Assembly (NCBI GenBank): GCA_003118195.1
Contig: BEXV01002083.1
Location: forward strand, 1-29,361
DNA: 29,361 bases
From: Hemicentrotus pulcherrimus
Lineage: Eukaryota > Echinodermata > Echinoidea > Camarodonta > Strongylocentrotidae
Reading direction: 5' to 3'
Every line of letters begins with the position of its first letter. Positions within the stretch are counted from its first letter, which is position 1. Of this stretch, positions 1 through 10,426 are shown piece by piece. The position numbers and the translations under genes are program-made. Below the pieces are notes generated by a model that made no database searches, was not told where the DNA came from, and worked only from the letters and a program-made list of their open reading frames with translations.

Positions 1-170
1 TGCAGACTGGACACCGTGACTTGAACACCATGCTACCCAGGATGGTCTATAAACAGGTCCAACCCCAGGCTACTGGTCAGGTTGACTTCATCTGTCGCTG
101 TGTCATTGGCATGTATGGAGAGTCCCGTAATGAATGCCAAATCACCAGCTTTGTTGATGAGGAATATTAA
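1..170 (+). CDS. 3' terminal coding exon of an unidentified upstream gene
   Basis: An open frame runs from base 3 to the TAA at 168-170 and encodes 56 residues, including the stretch TGQVDFICRCVIGMYGE and ending in the acidic tail VDEEY. It has three cysteines in a CxC...C arrangement, so it may be the end of a small secreted or cysteine-rich domain. I do not recognise the family. The first five bases (tgcag) look like a splice acceptor, so the exon could start at base 6 in phase 0, but it could equally extend upstream of the window. Support for coding is the protein-like composition, the higher GC than the following DNA, and the polyadenylation signals downstream. What is missing is the rest of the protein, so function is not assigned. 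Confidence 0.6.
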   Translation, partial: QTGHRDLNTMLPRMVYKQVQPQATGQVDFICRCVIGMYGESRNECQITSFVDEEY

Positions 171-371
171 GTCCATATACCTTTACTTAACATGAAAAAG
201 CAACACTACTAATAGCTTTGGATAGAACAATTTAAGGGCTGCATGCTTATTTTCTATATTCATAATAGCTTTATCTAAAATGCAAGAAGTTATTTTATCA
301 CCACTTAGTACAATATATTAAGAAAACATCAGAGTATAAAGTCATGTTAACATGATATTTTGTTTTCTGTA

Positions 372-377
372 AATAAA
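372..377 (+). terminator. Candidate polyadenylation signal 1
   Basis: AATAAA about 200 bases after the upstream gene's stop codon. The downstream sequence is purine-rich rather than GT-rich, so this is the weaker of the two candidates. Confidence 0.35.
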
Positions 378-894
378 AGAAAAAAAGAAGAATTTGACTC
401 ATGTTCTTCACTATCTAATGATCCCTTCACATATCAAAGCTGTTTTCTCCTGTTTGACAATGTATTTCCCCTGACTACGACTTGTTTAACATCCAGTAAA
501 TTGTAATGAATAATTTTTCTGTTCTTTAAATCTTGAAACATTCGTTGGAATTTCGTGTTAGTATACTCCTTCAGCATATATTAATTTGTTAACTGAAAGT
601 CTCTAAAATTCTGTTTCGGACATTAACATTTAACACTGGTCCTTTGACTAATTTCAATGCAATTGAAGACATAAAAGTCTTAGAATCTTTTCAATGACAT
701 GCATGTAAGATTGTTAAACACTTTTAGAAAAAGCCAGATCTAAGTAAAGTTATCAACGTTTAAAAATTTGCCTCAAGTAAGAGGCATAAATTATGCTGAC
801 ATGCAAACAAATTTGAGATATGTAATGAACAATGTCTTTACATGTAACATTCTTTTGATATAACTTGTGTATTTATGTATTTGATGTGAGGTTA

Positions 895-900
895 AATAAA
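895..900 (+). terminator. Candidate polyadenylation signal 2
   Basis: AATAAA followed about 20 bases later by the T/GT-rich stretch ttttgtgcttttgcttt (918-934), the usual arrangement of hexamer and downstream element. It would give a 3' UTR of about 750 bases. Confidence 0.45.
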
Positions 901-1709
901 AAACCGAAAAAAGAAAACTTTTGTGCTTTTGCTTTAATTTGATATCTGACTTGCTCTGACTTAAATGATGAGAGTACATGTATATGGGATGTAAGACAGG
1001 GTCGTCATAACAGTTTTACCACGTGTACATGTGTGTAATCACCGTAAATTCTTTGTTCATGAATATACCAAAGGAATTCTACTATTAGCTGGGTAATGTG
1101 ACTTATTCATAAAAAAAACCCTTTATTCTGTCCCCAATTTTGAATTCAAGAAGTACATGTATTATGTATTTTGAGTTGCTAAAAAGAAAACATTGTCAAT
1201 AATTAATTTGCAACGAATGTGGAAATATGAATATTTAGTTCTGGCAATTATGATTGCTGTTGGTACGTGTATTTTTATGATGTCAGAAATATGTTCAATG
1301 AATGTGTGAGTGATGTACAGTTTAGTATCAAAATAGTTTTAACAATACAACTGGAAAATTAAAAAACTTTTTTGCAAGGTCTCATGATAATTGACCAATA
1401 CCACAAATTTAAGATAAAAATTTGACAATCAATTTTATTCAATTAAATCTTTTACATTTTTCATCATATCGTGAATCAGGTAGCCCATTGCCAAAATACT
1501 TATGGCATTATCAGGGGACAAGTAAAAACCTGATAGTGTAGCAACTGCACCCACAGAGAAGAAATATTTATGTGAAAGACATGAACGTGACAGAATACAA
1601 GAGTACATGGTGTTTGAAAGCGCGGATATGCTAATATGAAACCTTGTAAATAGATTGTGAGAAAGACTTAGAATGAAATAGAAATAAAAAAAAATTAAAA
1701 AAATAGAAA

Positions 1710-1930
1710 AAAAGAGAGTGTGAGAGGGGGAGAGAGGAGAAGATCAGCCAGGGAAGGGAGAGGAGAAGAGAGAAGGAGAGAAGAAGAGGAGAGGATAGAA
1801 GATGGATAAAGTAGCTAGTGGAGAGGAAAGGAGGAGAGGAGAGGAGGAAAGGAGAGGAGGAAAGGAGAGGAGAAAGGGAGAGAGGAGAGGGAGGTTCAGC
1901 TAGAGAAGGATAAGGCAAGGCCAAGAGCGG
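1710..1930. repeat. Long purine (G/A) tract
   Basis: About 220 bases that are almost entirely G and A on the + strand, made of irregular aggag/gaggaaag units. The minus strand is an open C/T-rich frame that would encode a Leu/Ser/Pro-rich peptide. That is a composition effect, not a gene. Confidence 0.85.
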
Positions 1931-2033
1931 AAAGACAGAAACTGAATGGGATTATAACTTGTCATGAATTAATGAGTAGTCGAATATTACATAAAAACAC
2001 AGGAAAAATACAACAGGAATGATTTGGCAAAAA

Positions 2034-2116
2034 TACACACACACACAAAAAAAAAAAAAAATAAAAGAAAAAATAAAAAAAAAAAAAAAAAAATAATTAA
2101 AAGAAAAAAAAAACAT
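2034..2116. repeat. A-rich low-complexity run
   Basis: A short acacacac stretch followed by about 70 bases that are nearly all A. It could be a decayed poly(A) tail of a retroelement, but no coding remnant was seen next to it. Confidence 0.8.
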
Positions 2117-2582
2117 CCTTGGCAAGGTCAATAACCTTTCCCTCTTATTTTAAATACCTTCTCTCTTACTTCAAAGCCCGTGGTTTCACTTTATATTGAA
2201 ATGTGTAACACATAGCGAAGAAAAAATATGACCACCTATTCAGCTCATATTCAAGAACAATATGCTCCAAATGTGACCCTTCAAAAAATGTATTAAAGAA
2301 CGGGTAATAAACCGGATATATTTAGCTTTTGGGGTACACATGCACAACAATTCGAGATCTATCATATCTATCCATCCGAACAATGACCCGCCGTAAAATA
2401 TCATGTGCTTTCAGATTTTGCTTGTGTTCATAATGGAATGGACGCAAAAAATAATCGGTGAAAAATTATTTTGAGACGAAAAGATCATTTTTTAAATATT
2501 AATTCAAGTGCCTTCATTGGTCATGTGGCACAATATAGTTGATTTATTGAACTGACTCAAATTTCAGTCACCATATCGTAGG

Positions 2583-2644
2583 AACTAAGTGTATAATACG
2601 GAAACGCATTTTCAACTAAGTGTATAATACGGAAACGCATTTTC
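2583..2644 (+). repeat. 31-bp perfect tandem duplication
   Basis: Two identical 31-base copies, 2583-2613 and 2614-2644, each starting aactaagtgtataatacgg. No spacer and no mismatch, so the duplication is recent or a slippage/assembly product. Confidence 0.9.
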
Positions 2645-3324
2645 CAGGGTCTTGACAAAAAATCAATCAAATACAAACACATCGAAACTGAGTAACTGTT
2701 CGATTAACAAGATCAGGATTACCATTACTCATTTGAAGCTTAAACTTCTTAAAGAGCTAGTCATAAATGGTAAGTATATTTATCAAAAGTTATTTTTGAA
2801 TGTTGAAGTTCTGGCATATGCATGTAATATACATTTCAAAGAGAAAGCTAGAAATCAAGCTCAAAAGAAGAGCACTGCTTAACTCAACCACTTTCGAAAA
2901 ATAGCCTTGTGCTTCACCTATTGCAATGAGCGAACGGGAAAATGAAGTATTACGTAATATGAACATGACACAAGGGTATTGAAATTGCCCTGGAGTTGAT
3001 TTTTAGAAAAAAAGTTGCGATCGTGGAGTGGAATATGAACAAATATCATTGATTGTTCAAGTCAACTGAAATGTACATTTATTTCAAGTCATTAATTATA
3101 CCATCATATTCCACAAATGAAGTGTATCCAATTTGACTGCAATCCATATCACTGCATACAAAAATCCACTTATTTTTGTTTTACTTTACCAAAAAGCCAC
3201 AAAAAAAAAAAAAATCATCCGGGGGTTGTTGTCCAGGGGGCAATTTTCCGGATACGCTTCCTCACACTTCTTTTAATCTTATGTTCATCTTCGTGATAGG
3301 CTGCATAACCCTTTGAAGATTACC

Positions 3325-3356
3325 AGAAGAAGAAGAGGACGACGACGAAGAAGAAA
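3325..3356 (+). repeat. GAA/GAC triplet run
   Basis: A short compound trinucleotide microsatellite: gaa units, then gac units, then gaa units again. Confidence 0.8.
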
Positions 3357-4035
3357 TAGCATTGAGAAAGGATCAGGATTTAAACGAAATATTATGAACA
3401 TTTCGTTACTTTTTAACTCTTTTGATTATCCTCGAGATAATTAGTTTATTTTCCGCATCAAAATTTGTAAGTCAATCTACAATTCTGTTGAAGTCATAGG
3501 CTATCGAAAGTGGGATTGAGAGAGTTGTTGGGCGTTCACCCCTATAATATTGAAAGTTAAAAAATTCGGGCAGCGAGCGGCCGGAAAATCCTGTCTGCAG
3601 GGGAGGAGGGATAGGCCTTTAAAAGGAATTTCGCAGTCTAAATATGATGTCCTGAAATTTCTTATTGATTAAAAACACGTCTATTTTCGTTGATGTAAAG
3701 AAGACCTTTTGGTCAACTTAGGGATCTGCATTTAATAGTTGGGTCTTATCTACGCGAATCCCAGAGGCGAGTTCCTATCTTAACAGAACTGGATATCTCA
3801 AAACTGTCAAAGTGTAATATAAAAACGATATTTTCGGGGTTCAAATTCATCTCCAAAATCTAAATTTGGATGAAAGTGATCTTGACGATCATTTCACATT
3901 CTAATTTAAGTGAAATATTATTTATTCTCAAGGGCCCCTGCCAATCAAATGCAAGTTTATTCCTGTTGGTGTGTAGTCTTGCATACATCTTATATTTTGA
4001 TATGTAAACTTCTTAAACTGTTTTATAGATTTTTA

Positions 4036-4071
4036 AATATTTGTTGAAATATTTATTGAAATATTTGTTTT
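4036..4071 (+). repeat. 12-bp tandem repeat, three copies
   Basis: Three consecutive units of the type aatatttgttga, at 4036, 4048 and 4060, with a small number of substitutions. Confidence 0.8.
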
Positions 4072-4443
4072 TCAAACTTGTTAAACTCCACCCCCAAAAC
4101 CTCCAGATCTCATTCCCCTTGTGACATCATCTGTCAGTCATCAATGAGCTCACTTGAGAAAGTGGTATGTATCTTTGTCGAAGTCGACCACCTGTTACAA
4201 TAGCAACATACAAGTTGCTATGTCAGACATGTTGTATATGGATGGCATGGGCCCTTTCATCTCACCAGTTGAAGTTCACCGACAAATAAACTGTCCCGCT
4301 TTAATGAAGATTTTTTATTTGTAAAGATTTGCATGGTTCTATTGTTCAAATGGTCCCTGCTAAATACCATATATTATAAAGACAACAATTAAAGAAGATA
4401 TTGGATACTCCGAGCTATATACGGGTTGAAAATGGAAAACCGT

Positions 4444-4477
4444 GAGGCCTATACATTACCGAGGCCTATACATTACC
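4444..4477 (+). repeat. 17-bp perfect tandem duplication
   Basis: gaggcctatacattacc occurs twice back to back (4444-4460, 4461-4477). Confidence 0.9.
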
Positions 4478-4601
4478 GATATCAGTATAATTAAAAGAAA
4501 TCTGAAAAATGAAAACCAGCAATACCAGCCGTTTAAGAATAGCAGAAAAAAGACAGAAGGTAGGGCCATGTCCGCCGATTTCTGCAACAGACCTGGTACT
4601 G

Positions 4602-4611
4602 GATGATGATG

Positions 4612-4647
<36 letters not shown>

Positions 4648-4648
4648 G
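4602..4648 (+). repeat. (GAT)n microsatellite
   Basis: About 15 GAT units with one GAG interruption near the start. Confidence 0.95.
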
Positions 4649-5401
4649 TTATGACGATTCTTTCATTTCTTAGGATTACTAAGACTAGAACCTATAACAC
4701 TGTTTTCTGCTGCATCTTACGTAATACAACTTTTGCTTGATGATTAGACTATTGGATTATTGCAATACTGTTAAAAACCACATGTTATACAATCATGGTA
4801 TATAATACAAACAGGCCCGCTTGAAAGACACCTTTTAAAGATAACCTCTGTTGATGTTATTGGAAAATTTGACTTGAATGTCATTGCGCAATGATTGTGA
4901 AATGTTTAAACTTATCTTAATCTTCCTTGAACTTTTATTTCAAAGTGGACAAGAAATAAGGACATCGGACACGCTTAATGTTCATTCTTTTTGCTTATCT
5001 GTTGAAAGAAACAGAAGGAAAACAGAGTCATGTTTAATTCATAATCGATGTCAAGGCTTACATTTGAAGAGTTTGTAAGGCTTATAGTGAACACTAAGAT
5101 CTTGAAAGGTGGGGAAGGGCGATCTATTCTCTATGCATTCATTTACATTTCGAAACTTCATCTATTTATGAGAATAAGATCAAGGATATCACAACCTCAA
5201 GGCATGTCATACAAACTGGAAACAATTGTAGAACAAGAGAAGTTTGAAATTAGTAGGCCTACGTTTCAGCTTATGATATAGAAGTAATTGTTTAGTCATT
5301 ACTTATTGTAAAACATGACGCAGTTCAAGATTATCAAACAAGTTTGATAACCCCCACATTAAAAGTGGGTCTTCATGAGAGATAGTTAGATAGATAGAAT
5401 G

Positions 5402-5462
5402 GAAGAGAGAGAGAGAGAGAGAGAGGTAAAGAGGGAGAGGGGTGAGGAGAGGGGTAAAGGGG
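5402..5462 (+). repeat. (GA)n microsatellite and purine flank
   Basis: About eleven GA dinucleotides at 5404-5426, followed by a G/A-rich stretch to about 5462. Confidence 0.9.
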
Positions 5463-5780
5463 AGCTTTAAGTATGCCAAAGATCAGATATGTGAATGGCC
5501 ATATTCCCCACAATCATTATCAAAGAACAATTACAAAATACCATTATCTTATTAGAGTGTATTTGAAGTGCAATGTATACTATAGATATCGAATATACAT
5601 TGTTTCTCTTATCTCTTGGTAGACTAAAAGGGCAAAAGTAACATGTGTTATTAGTTTATTAATAACCCCGTGATTTTACTTGAAGATTTGGACCCGATGC
5701 GTTGATAAGTTAGTTTGAATTGTTATGAGATATAATGCACAAAGTACAATTATGAATTGTTGAAGGGCGTCTGTGTTCAG

Positions 5781-5862
5781 CCAATTAGGCCAAGGCTTCT
5801 CCTAGCCCATGCCTTCTAAGATAAGTTTCAACCAATGAGGTACGTTGATTATGAGCATGCGC
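5781..5862 (+). promoter_or_regulatory. Proximal promoter elements of the apoB-like gene
   Basis: Two CCAAT boxes (5781-5785 and 5832-5836) and a palindromic GCATGCGC (5855-5862, like an NRF1 half-site) lie 40-120 bases upstream of the TATA box. Positions suit a core-proximal promoter. The factor assignments are motif similarity only. A loose HNF4/DR1-like GGGCAAAAGTAAC lies further up at 5630-5642; vertebrate APOB uses HNF4, so it is worth noting but weak. Confidence 0.35.
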
Positions 5863-5901
5863 GGTAACCATCCCTATAATGAAGCTGTTATTATCCTAGT
5901 A

Positions 5902-5909
5902 TATATAAG
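5902..5909 (+). promoter_or_regulatory. TATA box of the apoB-like gene
   Basis: TATATAAG lies 81 bases upstream of the start codon. Transcription starting about 30 bases downstream (around 5932-5938, gttttactaa) would give a 5' UTR of roughly 50 bases. Confidence 0.6.
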
Positions 5910-5982
5910 ACATGGTAAATGATTCGAGTTGTTTTACTAACCATTTTTCTAAGTCTTTACTAGTGGATGTACTACCTTCATC

Positions 5983-6040
5983 ATGAGGGCTGTTAGTTTT
6001 CTGCTAGTTAGCCTTCTACTGGCCACGGCAGTAGTCGCTG
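5983..6040 (+). CDS. Exon 1: start codon and signal peptide
   Basis: Encodes MRAVSFLLVSLLLATAVVA (residues 1-19), a typical signal peptide with a basic n-region, a Leu/Val core and A-x-A-like cleavage, then one base of a Gly codon. The ATG has A at -3, and an in-frame TAA lies upstream at 5950-5952, so the start is well fixed. The donor is G|gtaag, phase 1. It puts the protein in the secretory pathway, as expected for the family. Confidence 0.9.
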
Positions 6041-9000
6041 GTAAGCATAACATCTTACTAACCCTATCGTAAAGGCTTCCAAAATTTTCAACTCACGGTC
6101 TAATTCAGCACCGTATTCGTACATGTTATAAAACGTGATGGACAAAGCTATACTAATTGCCTTATTTTTTTTCGAAAGCCTTTGCAATGGTTTTGTGGGT
6201 CTTTTATTCTGCTCTATCAACAATTTACTAATGTTACTCGTTTCTATTTTTTGTTTTTTTTTCAACGTTTAAAATAAAATGATTTGCATCATGTAAGAAT
6301 CGCTTCATATTTGGAGTAAGAAGCAAACAAAACCTATGTGATTGTGATTAGGATGATGACGTTTATCAATGTTGATGGTTTGCAAATTTAAAGTGGCAGT
6401 AATTTTGATTGGCTTAGCTCTGATGTTACATGTATGTCTAACTCATAGAATATGTGTTACAACACTAGCAAACTAACTTGAAGAAGAAAAAGAAAAGAAA
6501 ATATGAATCATTCTGGAATCAAATTTCATTACATTATTTAACGACTGTAGTTCTTTGAATAGCGTATAATTGGTTGGGAAAATGATTCATACGCTAAATG
6601 TACACGCTTTCCGATTAAAGTCTCATTTCGATAGTACTACCCCTTCGTCTTAATTTGACGCTTCAGCAATATAAATCCATTCACATCATAGTCTTGGACT
6701 CACGGGGTAAGCCTTAAATAAGAACAATATTTTGAAGCAGTATCAGAAACAATAACTAGAAATGTCGAAGCAGAGTAAAACGGAGGTGCTGCAGTAATAA
6801 GTTGAATAAGACGCAAACAATACAATATTTCTTTTCTTTTCAAACGATCTTAGACGGTCAGAGGAAACCAATTATTGTATGCAAATAACACATCACATTT
6901 TGTAGTGTATACAGAGGCTCTGTTGTTGATCGGTCGCTAAGTGTGTATGTCACAAGTGACTTTTACCATGTCTTGCAAGTCTAATGACAATAACGGAATG
7001 AAATTTGAAACCTTGGGCAAAAAATAATTGTTTAAGAAAATGCGACCCAAGCGCTCATTGTTTCAGATAAGGTTGACAGTGTTTTAAATGGCCTTGTCCA
7101 ATCCTTTTGTCTCTAGACATATTGAAGTTTATATTTAGATTCATGGCAAAGAGAAGAGAGAACAAAGTATACGTGCTTATTTATTCGAGGAATGATTTTT
7201 ATGGATTAAGTACCTGATAATTCCAATACAAAGCTTTGACATCATATAACCACGCATGCACTGTAAGCTTCGGAACTGGAATCTAAAGCTAATTCCCAAA
7301 AGTGTTTTAAACTAGAAGGCAGACTTGAAAATCAAATATTCGACGCAAAGACAACCCCTTTTAAGGTTGGATTCTTTTCATGTCGAAAAAATTTCGAAAG
7401 CAGGAAAAGAAACCAAGCAAGGTCTTGAGTTGGACTCAATTAGAAAATAAATCAGTGGAGCATAAGTACTCCAAACAAAATCTGGTAATCACTGTAAAAT
7501 TGTAATACGCTTACTCAAGATAAAAATCCTGTAAATGATTATGTTGTTCTGGTCATTGTAATACATATCGTCTTAGGAAATTCGACTACAATATTAGGGC
7601 AAATTCTTTAGCGACCACCATGTCAAATCTTTCGTTCGTGTCTCCTTAGATCAAGATAGTTAAAATGTTAAGTTCCTTAATTCAAATGAGTTGATGATTT
7701 ATTGAATCCTCTTTTTCTGGTTATAAATTGTTTGAGGAATTAGTCTTGGATTTTGATATTTCTCAATTGGACAAACGAAAGTATAATTTCTTGCTGAAAT
7801 ATATACCTGAAGAGTGGCTTGAAAACCAAAATGGTCAGAATAATGATGTTTTTGAAACCTTAATCACCAGCAATGCATACAAGGTACTTTGTAATCGGTG
7901 TTCTCCTCAAAATCGATATGATTATTGCCATGAAAAAATTCACAATACCACAAGATACAAACTGGGTTAAGATTCATGTTAATAATTGTTGTTGCACCAT
8001 GGCTGATAAATACACGTTTACGTTCCTTTTTTTCAATTTTTTTCAAAAAGCTTTTGGTTTTGAATGCGTTTTTGTATAAAATCAAAAGGACTCCCCCAAT
8101 TGTATTTTTTGTAACAAAGAAGAGGAGACTATAGTTCAATTATTTTGTGAAAGTGAGAAGGTAAAACCACTTTCGAATGAATTGTTAACCTTAATTCAAC
8201 TCAAAGTTGATTCAAATTTTAATTTAACCAATTTTGAAAAGTTTTTTGGTACCCCCTTTTTTCAAATTCTTGTCATATTTATTCCTGCTCTTAAAATATT
8301 TTATATACATCTGTAAATTCAAGAGTAGTTTACCAACTAATATTGCATTAAAATCATTTGTCAAGACACATAAAGAAACTGATTATTTCCTTGCAAAAAA
8401 GAAACATAAACTTTCCATCCATTAAAAAAAAAAGGAAATTCGATGTTTAACCTTTTACTTAATATGTAGAATGTAACGTACATATAACAAATTGTATGTT
8501 AATAGAATATACGTTGGATTTTTTTTTTAATCCTCGCTCGAACTTTGAAGTTTTGATGTAGATTCATAACAGTTTCTGAATATTCGTTGTCAACTCTTGC
8601 GCAAATAATGCGCCACAGCGGATTCGGGGAGCGGTCTTTATTCCCTTTTCGCTGAAGTCTGCTCGTGGTCAACTGGTTGGGTTTCTTTTTTTGTATGATT
8701 AGGTTGTGCATGCTGGTTCCTGAGCCCCTGCGGTTGAGTTAAATCATTAACTTTTTATTGTATTATCGCATGGTATAATATATTGCTGCTGGGTTTTTAA
8801 AACTGTAATTACTCCAATAATAGTTTGTAAAAATGTGATTATAAATGATCACTAAAACATAAATATTTATCCTTAATTAAATTAAGTTCTTCCATCGCCC
8901 GGTGGCCCTTTCATTGAAGGTATTACAAAGTTTTGGTAAATCTTGAAAATTGGCTGGACAGTGATTCTTTACAATTTTGTTATATCTGGATGCCCTTATG

Positions 9001-10392
9001 GATGTAATATAAGCACTTACAAATTTAGCCCCTAAAACACTTCTGCTTTCGAAAAAAATTGAATATACAAATTTACCGGTGATCCCGGTAAATTTTGATA
9101 AATTTCAAATAGCGCCTACGACCATACGATGGTAGCTGCGAGAATGAAAATCTCAGAATGTGTAGTTGTGATATTTATATTCCAAATGGAAATAGCAAAT
9201 CGGTCGATTATATTCAAAGAACATCGTTTTATAGCTAAATTGATATATTGACAATGAGAGGGAGCTATACAACATAAATAATTTATTATTTACAATTTCA
9301 TCACTTTAGACTCGATTTCAACCGCGACACCGATCACTGAATATTGTAGGATCGCCTATGCTTCCAATATGTTCATTTGAACCAAATTTATGACCCCATA
9401 CCAAAACCTTGTATTACCTTTAACAAGAGCCAGGTAAAATCAGGTAAATACATAAACACATTTTCATCTGGAAAATCTTTTGAACTAATCTTGCACGGAA
9501 ATATCTCATATTTGCATATTTTTCTCCAATCTAACAGGTCCTTTTGGAACCAGATTAGGTCAGGAAGTTGTGCCCGAGCTTGAATGCTCAGGTAAGTGCC
9601 TCAAATTGTATTTCTGTGTCTGATGTCCACATGAACTTACAAGGGAAATACGATATGAAATAGTGATGTACTACCTCATTCGAACTCTATAGTGAATTAG
9701 CATGAGTAGTTGAGCCTGCTCTTGATGTTCAATTGAAATGAACTGTTTATTTCAAATCTAGTTGAATTTGAGCGATTTTGGACATCGTATAAATCGTAAG
9801 TACAAGATGCATGTATGGAAGAAATTACATTTGTATTATCAAAATAGGCCTACGAAAAGTCGAATATGAATGGCGTATCGTTCTACAATTTCGAAACAGA
9901 AAAATGTTGGGAAGATAATTCTAAAGTATGCATACCCTTGGAAGATACTTATACAATATAAGAGAATTTGTGAAAAGTTCTCTTCTTTTTGGTTCATTCG
10001 CCCGATATTGGTTTTCATTACATAATCTGGGTGATATTCCAACCTAATTGATATTTTATATGGATGTAAATATGTATGTGTGTTTTCGTGTATAACTGTT
10101 TGTATATTTTAGAAATGGAGTGATTAAAATGAAGTAAATAAACTGAACTAAACTGATCGATGGTAAAGAAAATATCATGATTTTGCGATGGGCCATAGCC
10201 AACATAATAAATGCTATCATTTCAACGCTTCATTAATTACTATGGGAAATGATAGCGATAATAAAATACAAAGAATGAAAGAAAAATTAAATGTAGAAAG
10301 CTATAAAGCATAAATAATATAATGGAATAGTATATGAGAGAAAGCGCTGGAGAGGGTGACGAGTGCGTTGTGTGTTGGTGTGTGAGAGTGAA

Positions 10393-10426
<34 letters not shown>

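Larger units (their letters stand above)
171..920 (+). other. Probable 3' UTR of the upstream gene
   Basis: AT-rich sequence directly after the stop codon, with no open frame of note. It contains two AATAAA hexamers, at 372-377 and 895-900. The extent depends on which poly(A) site is used. Confidence 0.45.
921..5770. other. Intergenic region without a supported gene
   Basis: About 4.8 kb of AT-rich DNA. Open frames here are short, low in complexity, or without recognisable protein character. It holds the simple repeats listed separately (purine tract, A-rich run, 31-bp duplication, GAA/GAC run, 12-bp triplet, 17-bp duplication, GAT and GA microsatellites). A perfect 7-bp stem TAGCAAC/GTTGCTA lies at 4201-4220. 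Some of it may be old dispersed repeat, but I could not identify any element by a conserved end or protein. Confidence 0.6.
6041..9537 (+). other. Intron 1
   Basis: About 3.5 kb, by far the longest intron in the gene. It contains a decayed LINE 3' end (about 7722-8480) in sense orientation and an 11-bp inverted repeat (9069-9095). The rest is AT-rich with no supported coding sequence. Being the first intron it may hold regulatory elements, but none is identifiable. Confidence 0.75.

Noticed and set aside
1631..1924. A 97-codon minus-strand frame rich in Leu, Ser and Pro
   Set aside because: It is the complement of the purine tract; low complexity explains the lack of stops.
6008..6265. An 85-codon minus-strand frame over exon 1 and the start of intron 1
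   Set aside because: Overlaps the signal peptide exon and is Lys/Ile-rich from AT-rich DNA; no family resemblance.
9377..9583. A 68-codon frame starting at 9377 as a separate small gene
   Set aside because: Its end overlaps exon 2 in a different context; the upstream part is AT-rich intron and no protein family is recognisable.
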